A DNA stretch of 64,000 bases from Phycisphaerales bacterium (lineage in GTDB: Bacteria; Planctomycetota; Phycisphaerae; Phycisphaerales; UBA1924): NCBI GenBank assembly GCA_020849105.1, contig JADLGW010000040.1, positions 1 through 64,000 of the forward strand, given 5' to 3'. Made by a program: the position numbers and the translations under genes. Under the pieces are notes generated by a model, which had not been told where the DNA came from, made no database searches, and saw nothing but the letters and a program-made list of their open reading frames with translations. This document shows, piece after piece, positions 52,237 through 61,105 of this stretch. Within the stretch, counting starts at the first letter, position 1. Every line of letters starts with the position of its first letter.

Positions 52237-53393
52237 TCCGGCACGAACGGGCTCTTGTCCGCCGTGCTGACGACGACCTCAGCACCCGGCAGTTCCGCGA
52301 GCAGCCGCCGCGCCAGTCGCGGGAGGTACCCTCGCTCCGTGTTCGTGTGCCCGGCCAGGAGCACCGACATCCCCGCATCCAGTTCCGCCATCACCTCGTG
52401 GTGCGTCATCTCCCCGGTGATGTACGCCTCGCACCCATCCAGGCGCGCCGTGACGGCCAGGTGCGCCCCCGACCCGGCGCACACGCCCACATGCGTCACC
52501 GCAGGGTCCGGGCCAGCCGCCCCCGTCACCGCCGACGACCGCGCCACCTTGACCATCGAGATGCCCAGGTGCTTCTTCAGACGCTTCGCCAGTTCGGAGA
52601 CCGTCACCGGCCGGTCCAGCACCACCCGACGCCCCGGGCCGACCGATCGCCGCGGCAGCCCCTCCAGCGTGTACACGTCGATCGCCGCCTGCTCATAGGG
52701 ATGGAACCGGCGGAGAGTCTCGACCGCAATAGCGACACCCGCCCGCGAGCACACCATCTCCAGCCGGTGCTCCGGCACGCGCTCCAGTCGCCCGCGCTCC
52801 CCCACCACCGGCTGGGAATCTCCCGCGCCCAGGAACGTGCCCGTACCCGGCGTCGTGAACGAGCACACCCGGTAGTTGCCGATGATCCCGGCCCCGGCCG
52901 TCGCCAATGCGCTCCGCACCTCCTCCAGCGCCGCCTCCGGCACGAACGTGACGATCTTCACCTGCTGGTGCTCGTCACGCTCCACCTGCGCCGAGAGCGC
53001 GCGGCAATCTCCCGCGATCTTCCCCTCGCTCCCGCCGCTCACCCCCTCGCACAGCCAGTCCGTCAGCCCACCCGACGCCGCGTCCAGCGCCGTGTGAGGG
53101 CTGTAGATCGCGATCCCCGACTCCGCCGCCCGCAGGAGCGCCCGCTCCCGGGGCGAGCCGTCCGTCAGCCGGCGCACAGGCTTGAAGATCGGAGGGTGGT
53201 ACGCCACGATCGCCCCCGCCCCGGCCGCCGCGGCCTCCGCCACCACCGGCTCCGTCAGGTCGATTGTCAGCACCACCGGCCCGCGAAGATCCCGGCCCGC
53301 GGTCCCCACGAGCAGCCCCACGTTGTCCCATTCCGCCGCCAGACGAAGCGGGGCGATCGTGTCCATCGCGGCAAGCAGGTCGGCGATGCGCAT
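52233..53393 (-). CDS. Nif3-like dinuclear metal centre protein
   Basis: A 386-residue protein of the NIF3/YqfO family. N-terminal IAPLRLAAEWDNVGLLVG, AYHPPIFKP and SPHTALD, and C-terminal GVCAGSG and AYITGEMTHHEVM provide the metal-binding His, Asp and Glu residues. The middle (about 130-235, VKIVTFVPEAALEEV ... GNYRVCSF) is the YqfO-type PII-like insertion. Members have been described as GTP cyclohydrolase-like hydrolases, but function is uncertain. The start at 53393 has AGGAGG 6 bp upstream. It is the first gene of the leftward amidoligase operon. Confidence 0.9.
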   Translation of the reverse strand: MRIADLLAAMDTIAPLRLAAEWDNVGLLVGTAGRDLRGPVVLTIDLTEPVVAEAAAAGAGAIVAYHPPIFKPVRRLTDGSPRERALLRAAESGIAIYSPHTALDAASGGLTDWLCEGVSGGSEGKIAGDCRALSAQVERDEHQQVKIVTFVPEAALEEVRSALATAGAGIIGNYRVCSFTTPGTGTFLGAGDSQPVVGERGRLERVPEHRLEMVCSRAGVAIAVETLRRFHPYEQAAIDVYTLEGLPRRSVGPGRRVVLDRPVTVSELAKRLKKHLGISMVKVARSSAVTGAAGPDPAVTHVGVCAGSGAHLAVTARLDGCEAYITGEMTHHEVMAELDAGMSVLLAGHTNTERGYLPRLARRLLAELPGAEVVVSTADKSPFVPE

Positions 53394-53495
53394 GCGGGCT
53401 CCTCCTGGGTGCCGCGCCACTCCGCGGCGGTTCCTTGGCCCACGAAGAATATGTAATCCGCCGCGCAGCGGCCGGGCACCCCGATACCATCGCGC

Positions 53496-54413
53496 GTGGA
53501 CTCCATCACGCGACAGGCCCACGCGAAACTCAACCTCATCCTCCGCGTCGGCCCGCCGACAGGCCCCGGGGCGCCGGGCTGCCGCACAGACGGGACGCCC
53601 GCGCCACACGGCTGGCACCCTATCGCCTCCTGGATGCACGCCATCGACCTGGCGGACTCCGTGATCGTTCGCCGCGCCGAGGACTCGAACCCCCGCCCCG
53701 CCATCCGCTGCTGGGCCGACGACGCCCCCCGCCCCACGCCCATCGACTGGCCCGAGGAGGCCGACCTGGCCTGCCGGGCCCACACGCTGATGGAGGATCG
53801 GACGGGCCGCCGCCTGCACGCCTCGCTCCGCATCCTCAAACGCATCCCCGTCGGCGGCGGCTTGGGCGGTGGCTCCTCGGACGCGGCCGCGACGATGCTC
53901 GCGCTCAACGACCTCTTCGACCTCCGCGTCGATCTCCCGACACTCGCCGCCTGGTCCGCTGCCCTGGGTTCCGACATCGCCTTCTTCCTCGACTCGCAGA
54001 ACCCACCCCGCCCCGCGTTCGTCTCCGGCTTCGGCGACCGTGTCGAGCGCACCCCGCGCGCCGCCGCGGACCTGACCCTCATCCTTCCGGACTTCGGCTG
54101 CGCAACGCCCGCGGTGTACAGGGCGTTTGACACGCTGGCCCGGCACGTCGCGCCGGCGGACTCGACCGCCGTTCTGGCAGCCGCGAGGGATGCTCGCGTC
54201 GCCGCCGGCGTGCTGGTGAGCGACCTGGCCCCCGCCGCCTGCTCCGTCGAGCCGCGTCTCCAATCCGTTATCACCCGCGCGGAAACTGCCCTCGGCACGC
54301 CCATCCACATGTCCGGGAGCGGCAGCACCCTGTTTGCGCTCGCGTCGGCACCGGTCCCCAGACCGATGGCCAAAGTGGACCGCTGCGTGCTCATTCCCGC
54401 CCGCCTCATCTAG
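53496..54413 (+). CDS. ispE: 4-diphosphocytidyl-2-C-methyl-D-erythritol kinase
   Basis: A 305-residue GHMP kinase of the MEP isoprenoid pathway. Motifs: QAHAKLNLILRVG, ATP loop IPVGGGLGGGSSDAAATM, LGSDIAFFL and MSGSGSTLFAL. It starts with GTG 53496. Between the first strand and the conserved DGYHE-like motif (here HGWHP) there is an extra stretch of about 18 residues (PPTGPGAPGC then RTDGTPAP). Its second half is encoded by a palindromic repeat almost identical to an intergenic copy at 57626-57651. The reading frame is intact, so the insertion is tolerated. Confidence 0.92.
   Translation: MDSITRQAHAKLNLILRVGPPTGPGAPGCRTDGTPAPHGWHPIASWMHAIDLADSVIVRRAEDSNPRPAIRCWADDAPRPTPIDWPEEADLACRAHTLMEDRTGRRLHASLRILKRIPVGGGLGGGSSDAAATMLALNDLFDLRVDLPTLAAWSAALGSDIAFFLDSQNPPRPAFVSGFGDRVERTPRAAADLTLILPDFGCATPAVYRAFDTLARHVAPADSTAVLAAARDARVAAGVLVSDLAPAACSVEPRLQSVITRAETALGTPIHMSGSGSTLFALASAPVPRPMAKVDRCVLIPARLI
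53585..53610. repeat. Intragenic copy of the CACAGGCGGGACGCC repeat inside ispE
   Basis: These 26 bp match the intergenic copy at 57626-57651 at 25 of 26 positions (A instead of G at position 6). Read in the ispE frame they encode TDGTPAPH. Confidence 0.8.
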
Positions 54414-54463
54414 GCACGGGCCTTGCAAGCCGATAGCACGGGTCCGGGCCCTACGATGCAAAC

Positions 54464-54484
54464 GCACAGGCGAGACGCCTGTGC
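54464..54484. repeat. Palindromic GCACAGGCG-AGA-CGCCTGTGC repeat upstream of clpP1
   Basis: A perfect hairpin with 9-bp arms and loop AGA, followed by CACAAG, 19 bp before the clpP1 start codon. It is the same family and core as the long hairpin at 57573-57605. Confidence 0.8.
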
Positions 54485-54503
54485 CACAAGAGCGGGAGCA
54501 ACC

Positions 54504-55103
54504 ATGCCGGCAGCCAACGTCACGTACCAGCGCACCCGCGAGATGACCATCGACGAGTTGCTGCTGGAAAACCGCATCGTCTTCCTCATCGGGGAGATCA
54601 ACCACGCCTCCGCCGCGCGCGTCATGATGCAGATGCTCTACCTGGAGAACCAGAAACGCGGCCAGGACATCAACTTCTACATCAACTCCCCGGGCGGCGC
54701 CGTGGACGACACGCTCGCCATCTACGACACCATGCGCTTCCTCTCCTCGCAGGTCTCCACCTACTGCATCGGCCGCGCCTACTCCGGCGGCGCCGTCCTC
54801 CTCACCGCCGGCGCCAAGGGCAAACGCTTCATGCTCCCCCACGCCAAGGTCATGATCCACCAGCCCCACGGGGGCGTCACCGGGCAGGCCGAGGACATCC
54901 GCATCCAGGCCGAGCAGATCATCAAGGCCAAGGCCGAACTCAACCGCATCATCGCCGACCACACCGGACAGGACATCGAGCAGGTCAAGAAGGACTCCGA
55001 ACGAGACAAGTACTTCTCCGCGGCCGAGGCCAAGGCCTACGGCCTCGTCGACGAGGTCCTCTCCGAGCCCGGCGACTCCACCAAGACACCCACCGTCCGC
55101 TGA
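54504..55103 (+). CDS. clpP1: ATP-dependent Clp protease proteolytic subunit, first copy
   Basis: A 199-residue ClpP. The catalytic triad is Ser94 (CIGRAYSGGAVLL), His119 (MIHQPHGG) and Asp168 (SERDKYFS). INSPGGAVDDTLAIYDTM is typical. The nucleophile motif reads YSGG, where housekeeping ClpP proteins have ASMG/ASMA. The start at 54504 has CGGGAG upstream; an upstream in-frame extension would run through the palindromic repeat and was rejected. It lies 18 bp before a second clpP, so a mixed two-ring complex is likely. Confidence 0.92.
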   Translation: MPAANVTYQRTREMTIDELLLENRIVFLIGEINHASAARVMMQMLYLENQKRGQDINFYINSPGGAVDDTLAIYDTMRFLSSQVSTYCIGRAYSGGAVLLTAGAKGKRFMLPHAKVMIHQPHGGVTGQAEDIRIQAEQIIKAKAELNRIIADHTGQDIEQVKKDSERDKYFSAAEAKAYGLVDEVLSEPGDSTKTPTVR

Positions 55104-55121
55104 CCAACACGAGGATCACCC

Positions 55122-55751
55122 ATGTCCTACCTCGTCCCCATCGTCATCGAGAAGTCCGGCCGCGGCGAGCGTGCCTACGACATCTACTCGCGACTCCTCA
55201 AGGACCGCATCATCTTCCTCGGCGGCCCCGTCACCGACGAGATCGCCAGCCTCATCATCGCCCAGTTCCTCTTCCTGGCCAACGAGGACTCCAAGTCCGA
55301 CATCCACCTCTACATCAACTCCCCCGGGGGCAGCGTCACCGCCGGCCTGGCGATCCTCGACACGATGCGCTTCGTCCAGCCGGACGTCTGCACCTACGTC
55401 ATCGGACAGGCCGCCTCCATGGCAAGCCTTCTGGCCTGCTCCGGCACCCCCGGCAAGCGCTTCGCCCTCCGCAACGCACGCAACCTCATGCACCAGCCGC
55501 TCCTCTCCGGTGTCATGGAGGGACAGGCCACCGACATCGAGATCGAAGCACGCGAAATGCTCCGACTCCGCGACCGGCTCTACTCGATCTACGCCGCGGC
55601 CACGGGCCAGCCCGTCGAACGCATCCAGGCCGACTGCGACCGCAACAAGTGGCTCGACGACGGCGAGATGCTCGACTACGGCCTCATCGACAAGGTCCTG
55701 GAGCGCATGCCCACACCGGCACCGCGCCCCGCCGAGCGCGACGACGCATAA
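55122..55751 (+). CDS. clpP2: ATP-dependent Clp protease proteolytic subunit, second copy
   Basis: A 209-residue ClpP with the canonical nucleophile motif [14 protein letters not shown] (Ser99), His124 (NLMHQP) and Asp173 (DCDRNKWLD), plus [20 protein letters not shown]. It degrades proteins with a Clp ATPase such as ClpX, which is not in the window. The C-terminal tail is proline-rich. The GAGGA Shine-Dalgarno precedes ATG 55122. Confidence 0.94.
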   Translation: MSYLVPIVIEKSGRGERAYDIYSRLLKDRIIFLGGPVTDEIASLIIAQFLFLANEDSKSDIHLYINSPGGSVTAGLAILDTMRFVQPDVCTYVIGQAASMASLLACSGTPGKRFALRNARNLMHQPLLSGVMEGQATDIEIEAREMLRLRDRLYSIYAAATGQPVERIQADCDRNKWLDDGEMLDYGLIDKVLERMPTPAPRPAERDDA

Positions 55752-55863
55752 GCCCCGCGGCCCTTCATCCTCCCGTGCCCCGGCGCCGGGGGCGCCACGC
55801 CGCAGGCCGGGATGGAGCGGCTCCTCGGATACCCCGCCGCCTCGGGGGCCCGCGGTCTGGTCC

Positions 55864-56403
55864 CTACCGCCCCGCGAGCGCCACCCGCGCCAGTTCGGCG
55901 TGCTCGGCTCCGGTGGGTTTCAGGATGCTCCGCATGAGCAGCACATGCCCGACGCGGAAGGCGGCGCCCGTCCAGGGAACGTCAAGCCGCCCCGGGGCCG
56001 CGGAACCACCGAACCGCACCAGCGTCAGGTGCGGGTTGAACCGGTCACCCTTCCGTGCGGTGCGCGCCAGGCGCGCAACAAGCCGGCGGTGCAGTTCGAT
56101 CAGTTGCGGCGGTGCATCGGTGAAGGCCGCGACCAGCCGCACCGGCCCCCGCTCCGGCAGCGTCGCCAGACGCGTGGCACGCAGGTCAAACGCCGGCAGC
56201 CCCGCCGCGGCCCGCTCCACCGACTCCTGCACCGCGGGCAACTCGCGCTCCCCCGTGTCCCCGATGAACTGCACCGTCATGTGGACCTGTGCCGGCGGCG
56301 TCTCGCGGGCCCGCGGGTCCGGTACAAGCCTGAGTTCCCGCAGCGCACCCGCCATCTCACGCGCGGCGCATTCGGGCGGGGCGATGGAGACGAACAGTCG
56401 CAC
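55864..56403 (-). CDS. thpR: RNA 2',3'-cyclic phosphodiesterase ThpR (LigT-like)
   Basis: A 179-residue 2H phosphoesterase with both HxTx motifs: VHMTVQFIGDTGE and NPHLTLVRFG. It starts MRLFVSIAPP with GTG 56403. Members hydrolyse 2',3'-cyclic phosphate ends and ligate tRNA halves in vitro; the biological role is unclear. It converges on clpP2; the 112-bp gap holds only the GC palindrome CCCCGGCGCCGGGG (55778-55791). Confidence 0.9.
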   Translation of the reverse strand: MRLFVSIAPPECAAREMAGALRELRLVPDPRARETPPAQVHMTVQFIGDTGERELPAVQESVERAAAGLPAFDLRATRLATLPERGPVRLVAAFTDAPPQLIELHRRLVARLARTARKGDRFNPHLTLVRFGGSAAPGRLDVPWTGAAFRVGHVLLMRSILKPTGAEHAELARVALAGR

Positions 56404-56504
56404 GGTTCACCCCGAAGGGACGCAATGGGCCGCGGAGTGAGGCGCCGACGACGCGGAAGGCGCTCCGCGCACCCGCGTTCGGTCAATCCTCCGCACCCCC
56501 CCCG

Positions 56505-57425
56505 CTACCCCTTCCTGACGAGCGCAACCAACTGCCTCAGATGCTCTCGGATTCCCGCGTGCCCGCGGTCGAGCCCCACGCCCAGTGTCCGCGCCGCAGC
56601 GGCGCTGAACTCGTTGCGCGGCTCCGGCGGGCTGGAAAAATCAACCTGCACACGGACCCCCGCCTCCTCCGCGGCCATCTTCGCCCAGTCGGCCCAGCGG
56701 GCGTAGCAGTCCACGAGGTTGTACACCTGCCCAGACGCCGCGGGGTTCCCGACGATCCCCGCCACGGCCAGCGCCACGTCCTCCACGCTCACCCACTTGC
56801 CCCCGCCGTGCTTGACGATCTTCTCACCGGCCAGGACCTTCTTCACGATGTCGTACCCCAGCGAGTCCTCGACCTTCGGGTCGATCCCGTACACCCCCGC
56901 CGGCCGAACCGCGGACGTGTTGCGGTTCACCGGCGCGCCCCCCGGCCCCGGCAGGTAGTGCTCGGCCCACAGGAACGCCTCAACCGCGGCCTTATACGCG
57001 CCGTAGAACCCGTTGGGTCGCAGCGGGTGCTCCTCGTCGATGATGCCCTCCCACGAGGGGCGGATGTCGTGGTGCACGGCGACGCTGGAGATGAAGATGA
57101 ACTGACGCGGGGCGGAGCGCCGCAGCAGCCGCAGCGACCCGAGCAGGTTGCTGTGCAGGTGCCGATCGAACCCGTCCCCGTCCTTCTCGCGCAGCGGCGC
57201 CCAGTCGACCGCGTTGTGGATCACGCACTCGTTGCCCTCCAGCAGTTCCGCGCACGCCCCGGCGTCGTCCTGCTCGCCCTCGACAAAGCGGCTGACGAAC
57301 GGGCGGACGTGGTCGGTGCGGCTGGTGTGCCGGACCAGCCCGGTGATGAAGTGCCCGCGCTCGTACAGCAGCCGCACGATGTGCGAGCCCACGAAACCCG
57401 ATACACCGGTGAGGGCGATGTTCAT
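56505..57425 (-). CDS. NAD-dependent epimerase/dehydratase (extended SDR)
   Basis: A 306-residue Rossmann protein: nucleotide-binding GVSGFVGSHIVRLL (GxxGxxG), HNAVDW, FISSVAVHHD and the catalytic YGAYKAAVEAF (YxxxK). The N-terminus fixes the start at 57425. The family includes sugar-nucleotide epimerases and other dehydratases; the substrate cannot be told. The neighbours are unrelated. Confidence 0.85.
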   Translation of the reverse strand: MNIALTGVSGFVGSHIVRLLYERGHFITGLVRHTSRTDHVRPFVSRFVEGEQDDAGACAELLEGNECVIHNAVDWAPLREKDGDGFDRHLHSNLLGSLRLLRRSAPRQFIFISSVAVHHDIRPSWEGIIDEEHPLRPNGFYGAYKAAVEAFLWAEHYLPGPGGAPVNRNTSAVRPAGVYGIDPKVEDSLGYDIVKKVLAGEKIVKHGGGKWVSVEDVALAVAGIVGNPAASGQVYNLVDCYARWADWAKMAAEEAGVRVQVDFSSPPEPRNEFSAAAARTLGVGLDRGHAGIREHLRQLVALVRKG

Positions 57426-57572
57426 GATGGGAGGGTAGAGGGTGCGCTCCGGGCGGCCGCGCGGGTGGCCAGACGATCGGGCGGGTAGCCCGGCGCTCCG
57501 CGCGGGCGCTGCCCCCGCCTTCTCGTCCCCGTCCGCTTCTTCTTCATCCTTCTTCTTCCTCCTCTACCTGTT

Positions 57573-57651
57573 CTTGTGGCACAGGCGAGACGCCTGTGCC
57601 ACAAGCGGGGGTAGGCAGAGAGAGACACAGGCGGGACGCCCGCGCCACACG
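57573..57651. repeat. Two palindromic CACAGGCG-type repeats in an intergenic region
   Basis: CTTGTGGCACAGGCG (57573-57587), loop AGA, CGCCTGTGCCACAAG (57591-57605) is a perfect 15-bp-arm hairpin. A second, less symmetric copy (core CACAGGCGGGACGCCCGCG) lies at 57626-57651 and is nearly identical to the one inside ispE. They fill the 237 bp between the epimerase and radical SAM genes; no coding frame is supported there. Confidence 0.85.
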
Positions 57652-57662
57652 CGGGGCCTGGC

Positions 57663-58787
57663 TTAGCCCTCGAACAACCCGAACTGGCTTTGCTCCACGA
57701 TCGTCGGCCTGCGGAACGCCGCGGTGTTGGGAGCGGGACGCGGCCTGTCGAGCCCGCAGCGCCGCGTGAAGAGCCTGAACGTGGCGGCGACCTGGTCCGC
57801 GATCGGGCCGGTCCCGGTCTGGCGGACATGCGAGCGCGGGTCGTACAGGAATCCGCCGCGCATCTGCCGCAACAGGGATTCGACGTGCGCCGCGCGGTCG
57901 GGCATCGTGCGGCGCAGCCAGTCGAGGAACAGGTCCTTGAGTTGGAACGGCAGGCGGAGAAGCACATACCCCGCGCTCGTCGCGCCCGCGGCCGCGGCGG
58001 CTTCGAGGATGGCGGGCATCTCCCGGTCCGTCACGCCCGGCACGATGGGCGCGATCATCACGGTCACAGGGACGCCCGCGCCCGCGAGTTGCCGGATCGC
58101 GTCCAGGCGGCCCTGCGGGGCGCTCGCTCGCGGCTCCATCGCCGAGGCGAGCGTGTTGTCGAGCGTCGTCACGCTGACGGCCGCCCGCACCGCGTTGTGG
58201 TGGGCGAGCCGAGAGATCAGGTCCAGGTCCCGCGTGATGAGCCGGTTCTTCGTGATGAACCCGACGGCCTGCCGGCACTCGGCCATGACCTCCAGGCACG
58301 AGCGCGTGATCCGCAGGTCGCGCTCCACCGGCTGGTACGGGTCGGTCACGCCGGACATCACGATCATCTCGCCCTTCCAGCCGGGCGCGGCGAGTTCGCG
58401 GCGCAGGAGTTCGGCCGCCCGGCGCTTCGCGAAGATCTTGGTCTCGAAGTCCAGCCCGCTGGACAGGCCGAAGTACTCGTGCCCGGGGCGGGCGTAGCAG
58501 TAGATGCACCCGTGCTCACACCCGCGGTAAGGGTTGATCGAGTAGCGGAACCCGATGTCGGGCGAGACCCGCGGGTCCACCTCGCTGATGACCTGTCGGG
58601 TGGAGTCGTCCCGGATCGTCGTGCCCACCCGCGTGCCGTCCGGCTCCGCGTCCGCCCGCTCGTCCAGGTGCTCGCCCAGCACATGGAGTCGGACATCCTC
58701 GAACCTGCTGCCGGGGTTGAGGCCCGCTCCCCTGCCCCGGACGAGTCCATGGATCAACGCGTCACGGTAGTCAGGTCCATCCGACAT
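57663..58787 (-). CDS. PA0069-family radical SAM protein
   Basis: A 374-residue radical SAM protein of the spore photoproduct lyase-like group. The iron-sulfur motif is YRGCEHGCIYCYARP (CxxxCxxC) and the segment SGVTDPYQPVERDLRITR is characteristic. The N-terminus (VRGRGAGLNPGSRFE) and the segment SINPYRGC match the PA0069 family, whose reaction is unknown. It starts with ATG 58787. Confidence 0.9.
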   Translation of the reverse strand: MSDGPDYRDALIHGLVRGRGAGLNPGSRFEDVRLHVLGEHLDERADAEPDGTRVGTTIRDDSTRQVISEVDPRVSPDIGFRYSINPYRGCEHGCIYCYARPGHEYFGLSSGLDFETKIFAKRRAAELLRRELAAPGWKGEMIVMSGVTDPYQPVERDLRITRSCLEVMAECRQAVGFITKNRLITRDLDLISRLAHHNAVRAAVSVTTLDNTLASAMEPRASAPQGRLDAIRQLAGAGVPVTVMIAPIVPGVTDREMPAILEAAAAAGATSAGYVLLRLPFQLKDLFLDWLRRTMPDRAAHVESLLRQMRGGFLYDPRSHVRQTGTGPIADQVAATFRLFTRRCGLDRPRPAPNTAAFRRPTIVEQSQFGLFEG

Positions 58788-58806
58788 ACCCGATCATAGA
58801 CCGAAC

Positions 58807-59280
58807 CTATGTGGTTCTCCCGGTCAGCATCTCCCGCTTCTGAAAAAGGTGCGAGAGGTGGTGGTCGAGGTGGTCGCAGTAACCCTTGACCATGTGGGCA
58901 AGGGTTTCGCGACCGCGTTCACTGTGGACCCCGGCTCGCCCGAAGGCCTCGTCGGGCTGGGCGCGGAGCACGGGCGCGAGGAGGAGGCGATTGGCGGTGA
59001 ACGCCGCGACCGCCGCCGCCGGATCGACTCGGGCGTAGTCAAGCCGCGCGACGTAGCGGTCCTGGTCATAACCCATCAGCAGCGGGGTATCCATCGCGAT
59101 GACGCGGCGCATGCGGTCACAGCCGACCATGTCGCTGTCGTACAGGTGCGCCGTGATCTCCCGGATCGTCCACGTCCCCGGGATCGGCCGGGCATCGAAC
59201 TGCGCGGGCGTGAGGCCGCGGACGGCACGCTCAAAGTCGCCGGTGCCGGAGGCGAATCGCTCGATCTGCGTCCTGTCCAT
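58807..59280 (-). CDS. DinB/YfiT family protein
   Basis: A 157-residue four-helix DinB-type protein. GTWTIREITAHLYDSDMVG and the C-terminal YCDHLDHHLSHLFQ give the three-His metal site typical of DinB/YfiT hydrolase-like or thiol-transferase-like proteins. Substrate unknown. It lies 19 bp upstream of the radical SAM gene start and may be co-transcribed with it. Confidence 0.85.
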   Translation of the reverse strand: MDRTQIERFASGTGDFERAVRGLTPAQFDARPIPGTWTIREITAHLYDSDMVGCDRMRRVIAMDTPLLMGYDQDRYVARLDYARVDPAAAVAAFTANRLLLAPVLRAQPDEAFGRAGVHSERGRETLAHMVKGYCDHLDHHLSHLFQKREMLTGRTT

Positions 59281-59327
59281 GGGAAACTGCCGCCGATCCG
59301 CCGACCCGCTCCAGTCTTGTGGCGGCC

Positions 59328-59603
59328 TCAGTTCCGCAGCCAGGCGGGGCAGGGGGCCGCGGCGTCCTCGGGGACCACGTGGACCTTGCGCCCGCGAAAG
59401 ACAACGCGGCCGGAGCCGACGGAGAACAGGGTGTCGTCCTTGCCGCGACGGACCAGGAAACCGGCGCTGAAGGGACGACCGACCTGGCGCACGATGATGG
59501 ACCCGGGCTGGGCCAGTTCGCCGCCGTACAACTTCACCCCGCGGTACTGGGGGTTGGAGTCGCGGCCGTTCTTGGTGGAGCCCTGTCCCTTCTTGTGTGC
59601 CAT
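59328..59603 (-). CDS. rpmA: 50S ribosomal protein L27
   Basis: A 91-residue protein starting [20 protein letters not shown], then [22 protein letters not shown] and [17 protein letters not shown], all conserved in L27 near the peptidyl-transferase centre. The central loop ([15 protein letters not shown]) differs from the common TKFHPGxNVGxGKDH, a modest divergence. The usual partner rplU is not adjacent. Confidence 0.94.
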   Translation of the reverse strand: MAHKKGQGSTKNGRDSNPQYRGVKLYGGELAQPGSIIVRQVGRPFSAGFLVRRGKDDTLFSVGSGRVVFRGRKVHVVPEDAAAPCPAWLRN

Positions 59604-59761
59604 GGCGGGAGCCTTCTTCTATGGCCGGGGCAGCCCGGCGGGGTCGTCAGTTTAGGGGTGGCCGCCGGGGGATTCCACCACGGACAGCGAAGCGTTGCCC
59701 GTGCATGCCCACGTGCACAGGGCACGGGGTGTATACCGCCGCGCTGCGGAGGCTGAAGATG

Positions 59762-59788
59762 AAAAAGGCCCCGCGGGGGCGGGGCCTT
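59762..59788 (-). terminator. Rho-independent terminator of the prepilin gene
   Basis: On the minus strand AAGGCCCCGC pairs with GCGGGGCCTT and is followed by TTTTTC-like sequence (complement of GAAAAA at 59761-59766). It lies 25 bp after the prepilin stop codon. Confidence 0.8.
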
Positions 59789-59812
59789 CATGGTTCAGGC
59801 TGGAGTGACGTG

Positions 59813-60838
59813 TTACGGAGTCGGCGGCTGGCCCGTGTTGACTTCGCTGGCGCCGAAGTCGACGCCGCTGTTCCAGCCGCGAGTCCAGCGGAAGTAGCCG
59901 ATGATCCCCGGGTCGCTCGCGGCCCCCGATTGGGTCGCCGGCTCCCACAGGTCGGGCGTGTACGCGAACACCGTCGCGTTTGCCATGGTGGGGTTGTTCG
60001 GCAGCCATCCCCTGTTGGAATCGCCCGCCTTATAGATGCCCACGGAGGCATCGCAGAGCAGGGTTGTCACCCGTGCGGACGCGTAGCAGGCGTAGTCCTG
60101 GTTCTTGCCGAAGTGGCGCTGGTGCCCGTCGTGCAGGTGGACCTTGCTGGCCGGGAACTGAACATCCGACAGTTTCTTGTTGCCGAGGTTCGCCGTCGCG
60201 GGCATGATCGTCTGATTGTGATTCGGGCCCTGGGTCACGCGCAGGCCGACCCTGGAGTTGTCGTACACCGCTGTGGTCGTCTGGTAACTGGAACTGTACG
60301 GCCAGCGCCTCATGTCCGGGTTGCCGGGCACGCCCGCGGGGGCCGGCTGAAACAGGCCGGCATCGAACCCCTTCGGGTCCGTCTGCCAGAGGAGCCGGTT
60401 GCGGTCCTCGGTGCAGACCACAAGTTTCTCCGGCAGGCGGGAGGCAAGGTAGTCCTGGATGACCAGGTGCGTGTAGAGGGCGTGAGGGTTCCACGCCGGG
60501 GGCGGCGTGATTTCCTCGCGGTCGGCGCGGCGACGGAAGATGTCGACGGCCTGGAACACGGCCGCGCGAAGGTCGTCCGTGGGGTTGTTGAGGTCCGCGT
60601 ACTTGCTCAGCGTTGACCCCTTCTTCCACGAGAAGGCGAAGAGGCGGTCCTGGAAGTCGGCGGCGTAGGTATGAGTCGCGGTGCCCAGTTGCTTCATGTT
60701 CGCGAGGCAGACGCCCAGGCGGCCCGTGCGGCGCGCCTCACCCAGGGCGGGCAGGAGGATGCCGATGAGCAGCGCGATGATGGCGATCACCACCAGCAAC
60801 TCGATCAACGTGAACCCGGCCCGTACATTCCGACGCAT
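59813..60838 (-). CDS. Type II secretion/pilus-like prepilin protein (DUF1559-like)
   Basis: A 341-residue protein with a prepilin leader: [32 protein letters not shown], with cleavage after Gly8 and Glu at +5 of the mature protein. The rest is a globular pseudopilin-type domain with [24 protein letters not shown] near the start of the head and a C-terminal [11 protein letters not shown] segment, in the manner of the very expanded planctomycete DUF1559-like group. The start at 60838 has GGAG 8 bp upstream. The 267 bp upstream hold no gene. Confidence 0.88.
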   Translation of the reverse strand: MRRNVRAGFTLIELLVVIAIIALLIGILLPALGEARRTGRLGVCLANMKQLGTATHTYAADFQDRLFAFSWKKGSTLSKYADLNNPTDDLRAAVFQAVDIFRRRADREEITPPPAWNPHALYTHLVIQDYLASRLPEKLVVCTEDRNRLLWQTDPKGFDAGLFQPAPAGVPGNPDMRRWPYSSSYQTTTAVYDNSRVGLRVTQGPNHNQTIMPATANLGNKKLSDVQFPASKVHLHDGHQRHFGKNQDYACYASARVTTLLCDASVGIYKAGDSNRGWLPNNPTMANATVFAYTPDLWEPATQSGAASDPGIIGYFRWTRGWNSGVDFGASEVNTGQPPTP

Positions 60839-61105
60839 CGTGCATCTCCGTTCTGGCCGCGCTGACGCGGCCTCCACCGTCTTCCGCGCATTGTTCCGCC
60901 GTACAAGGCGGGGGCTCGCCGCGAAACGAGCGCCGCTATGGTACCCCGGGGTCAATCCCGGCGGTTCCCGCCCAGTGAATCCGGGCACACATATGTATCG
61001 GCTGCCGACCCGAAAGGTTGCATCTCTGAATTGAGGCGGCCGCCTATCCAAACGGATTCCAAGTCATTGTGCCCGGAGCGCACGCCCGCCTGCCCCACAA
61101 ACACC

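Noticed and set aside
53394-54962. Minus-strand extension of nif3 through ispE and clpP1
   Set aside because: High GC keeps the frame open, but ispE and clpP1 on the plus strand carry unmistakable motifs and nif3 has a good start with AGGAGG at 53393.
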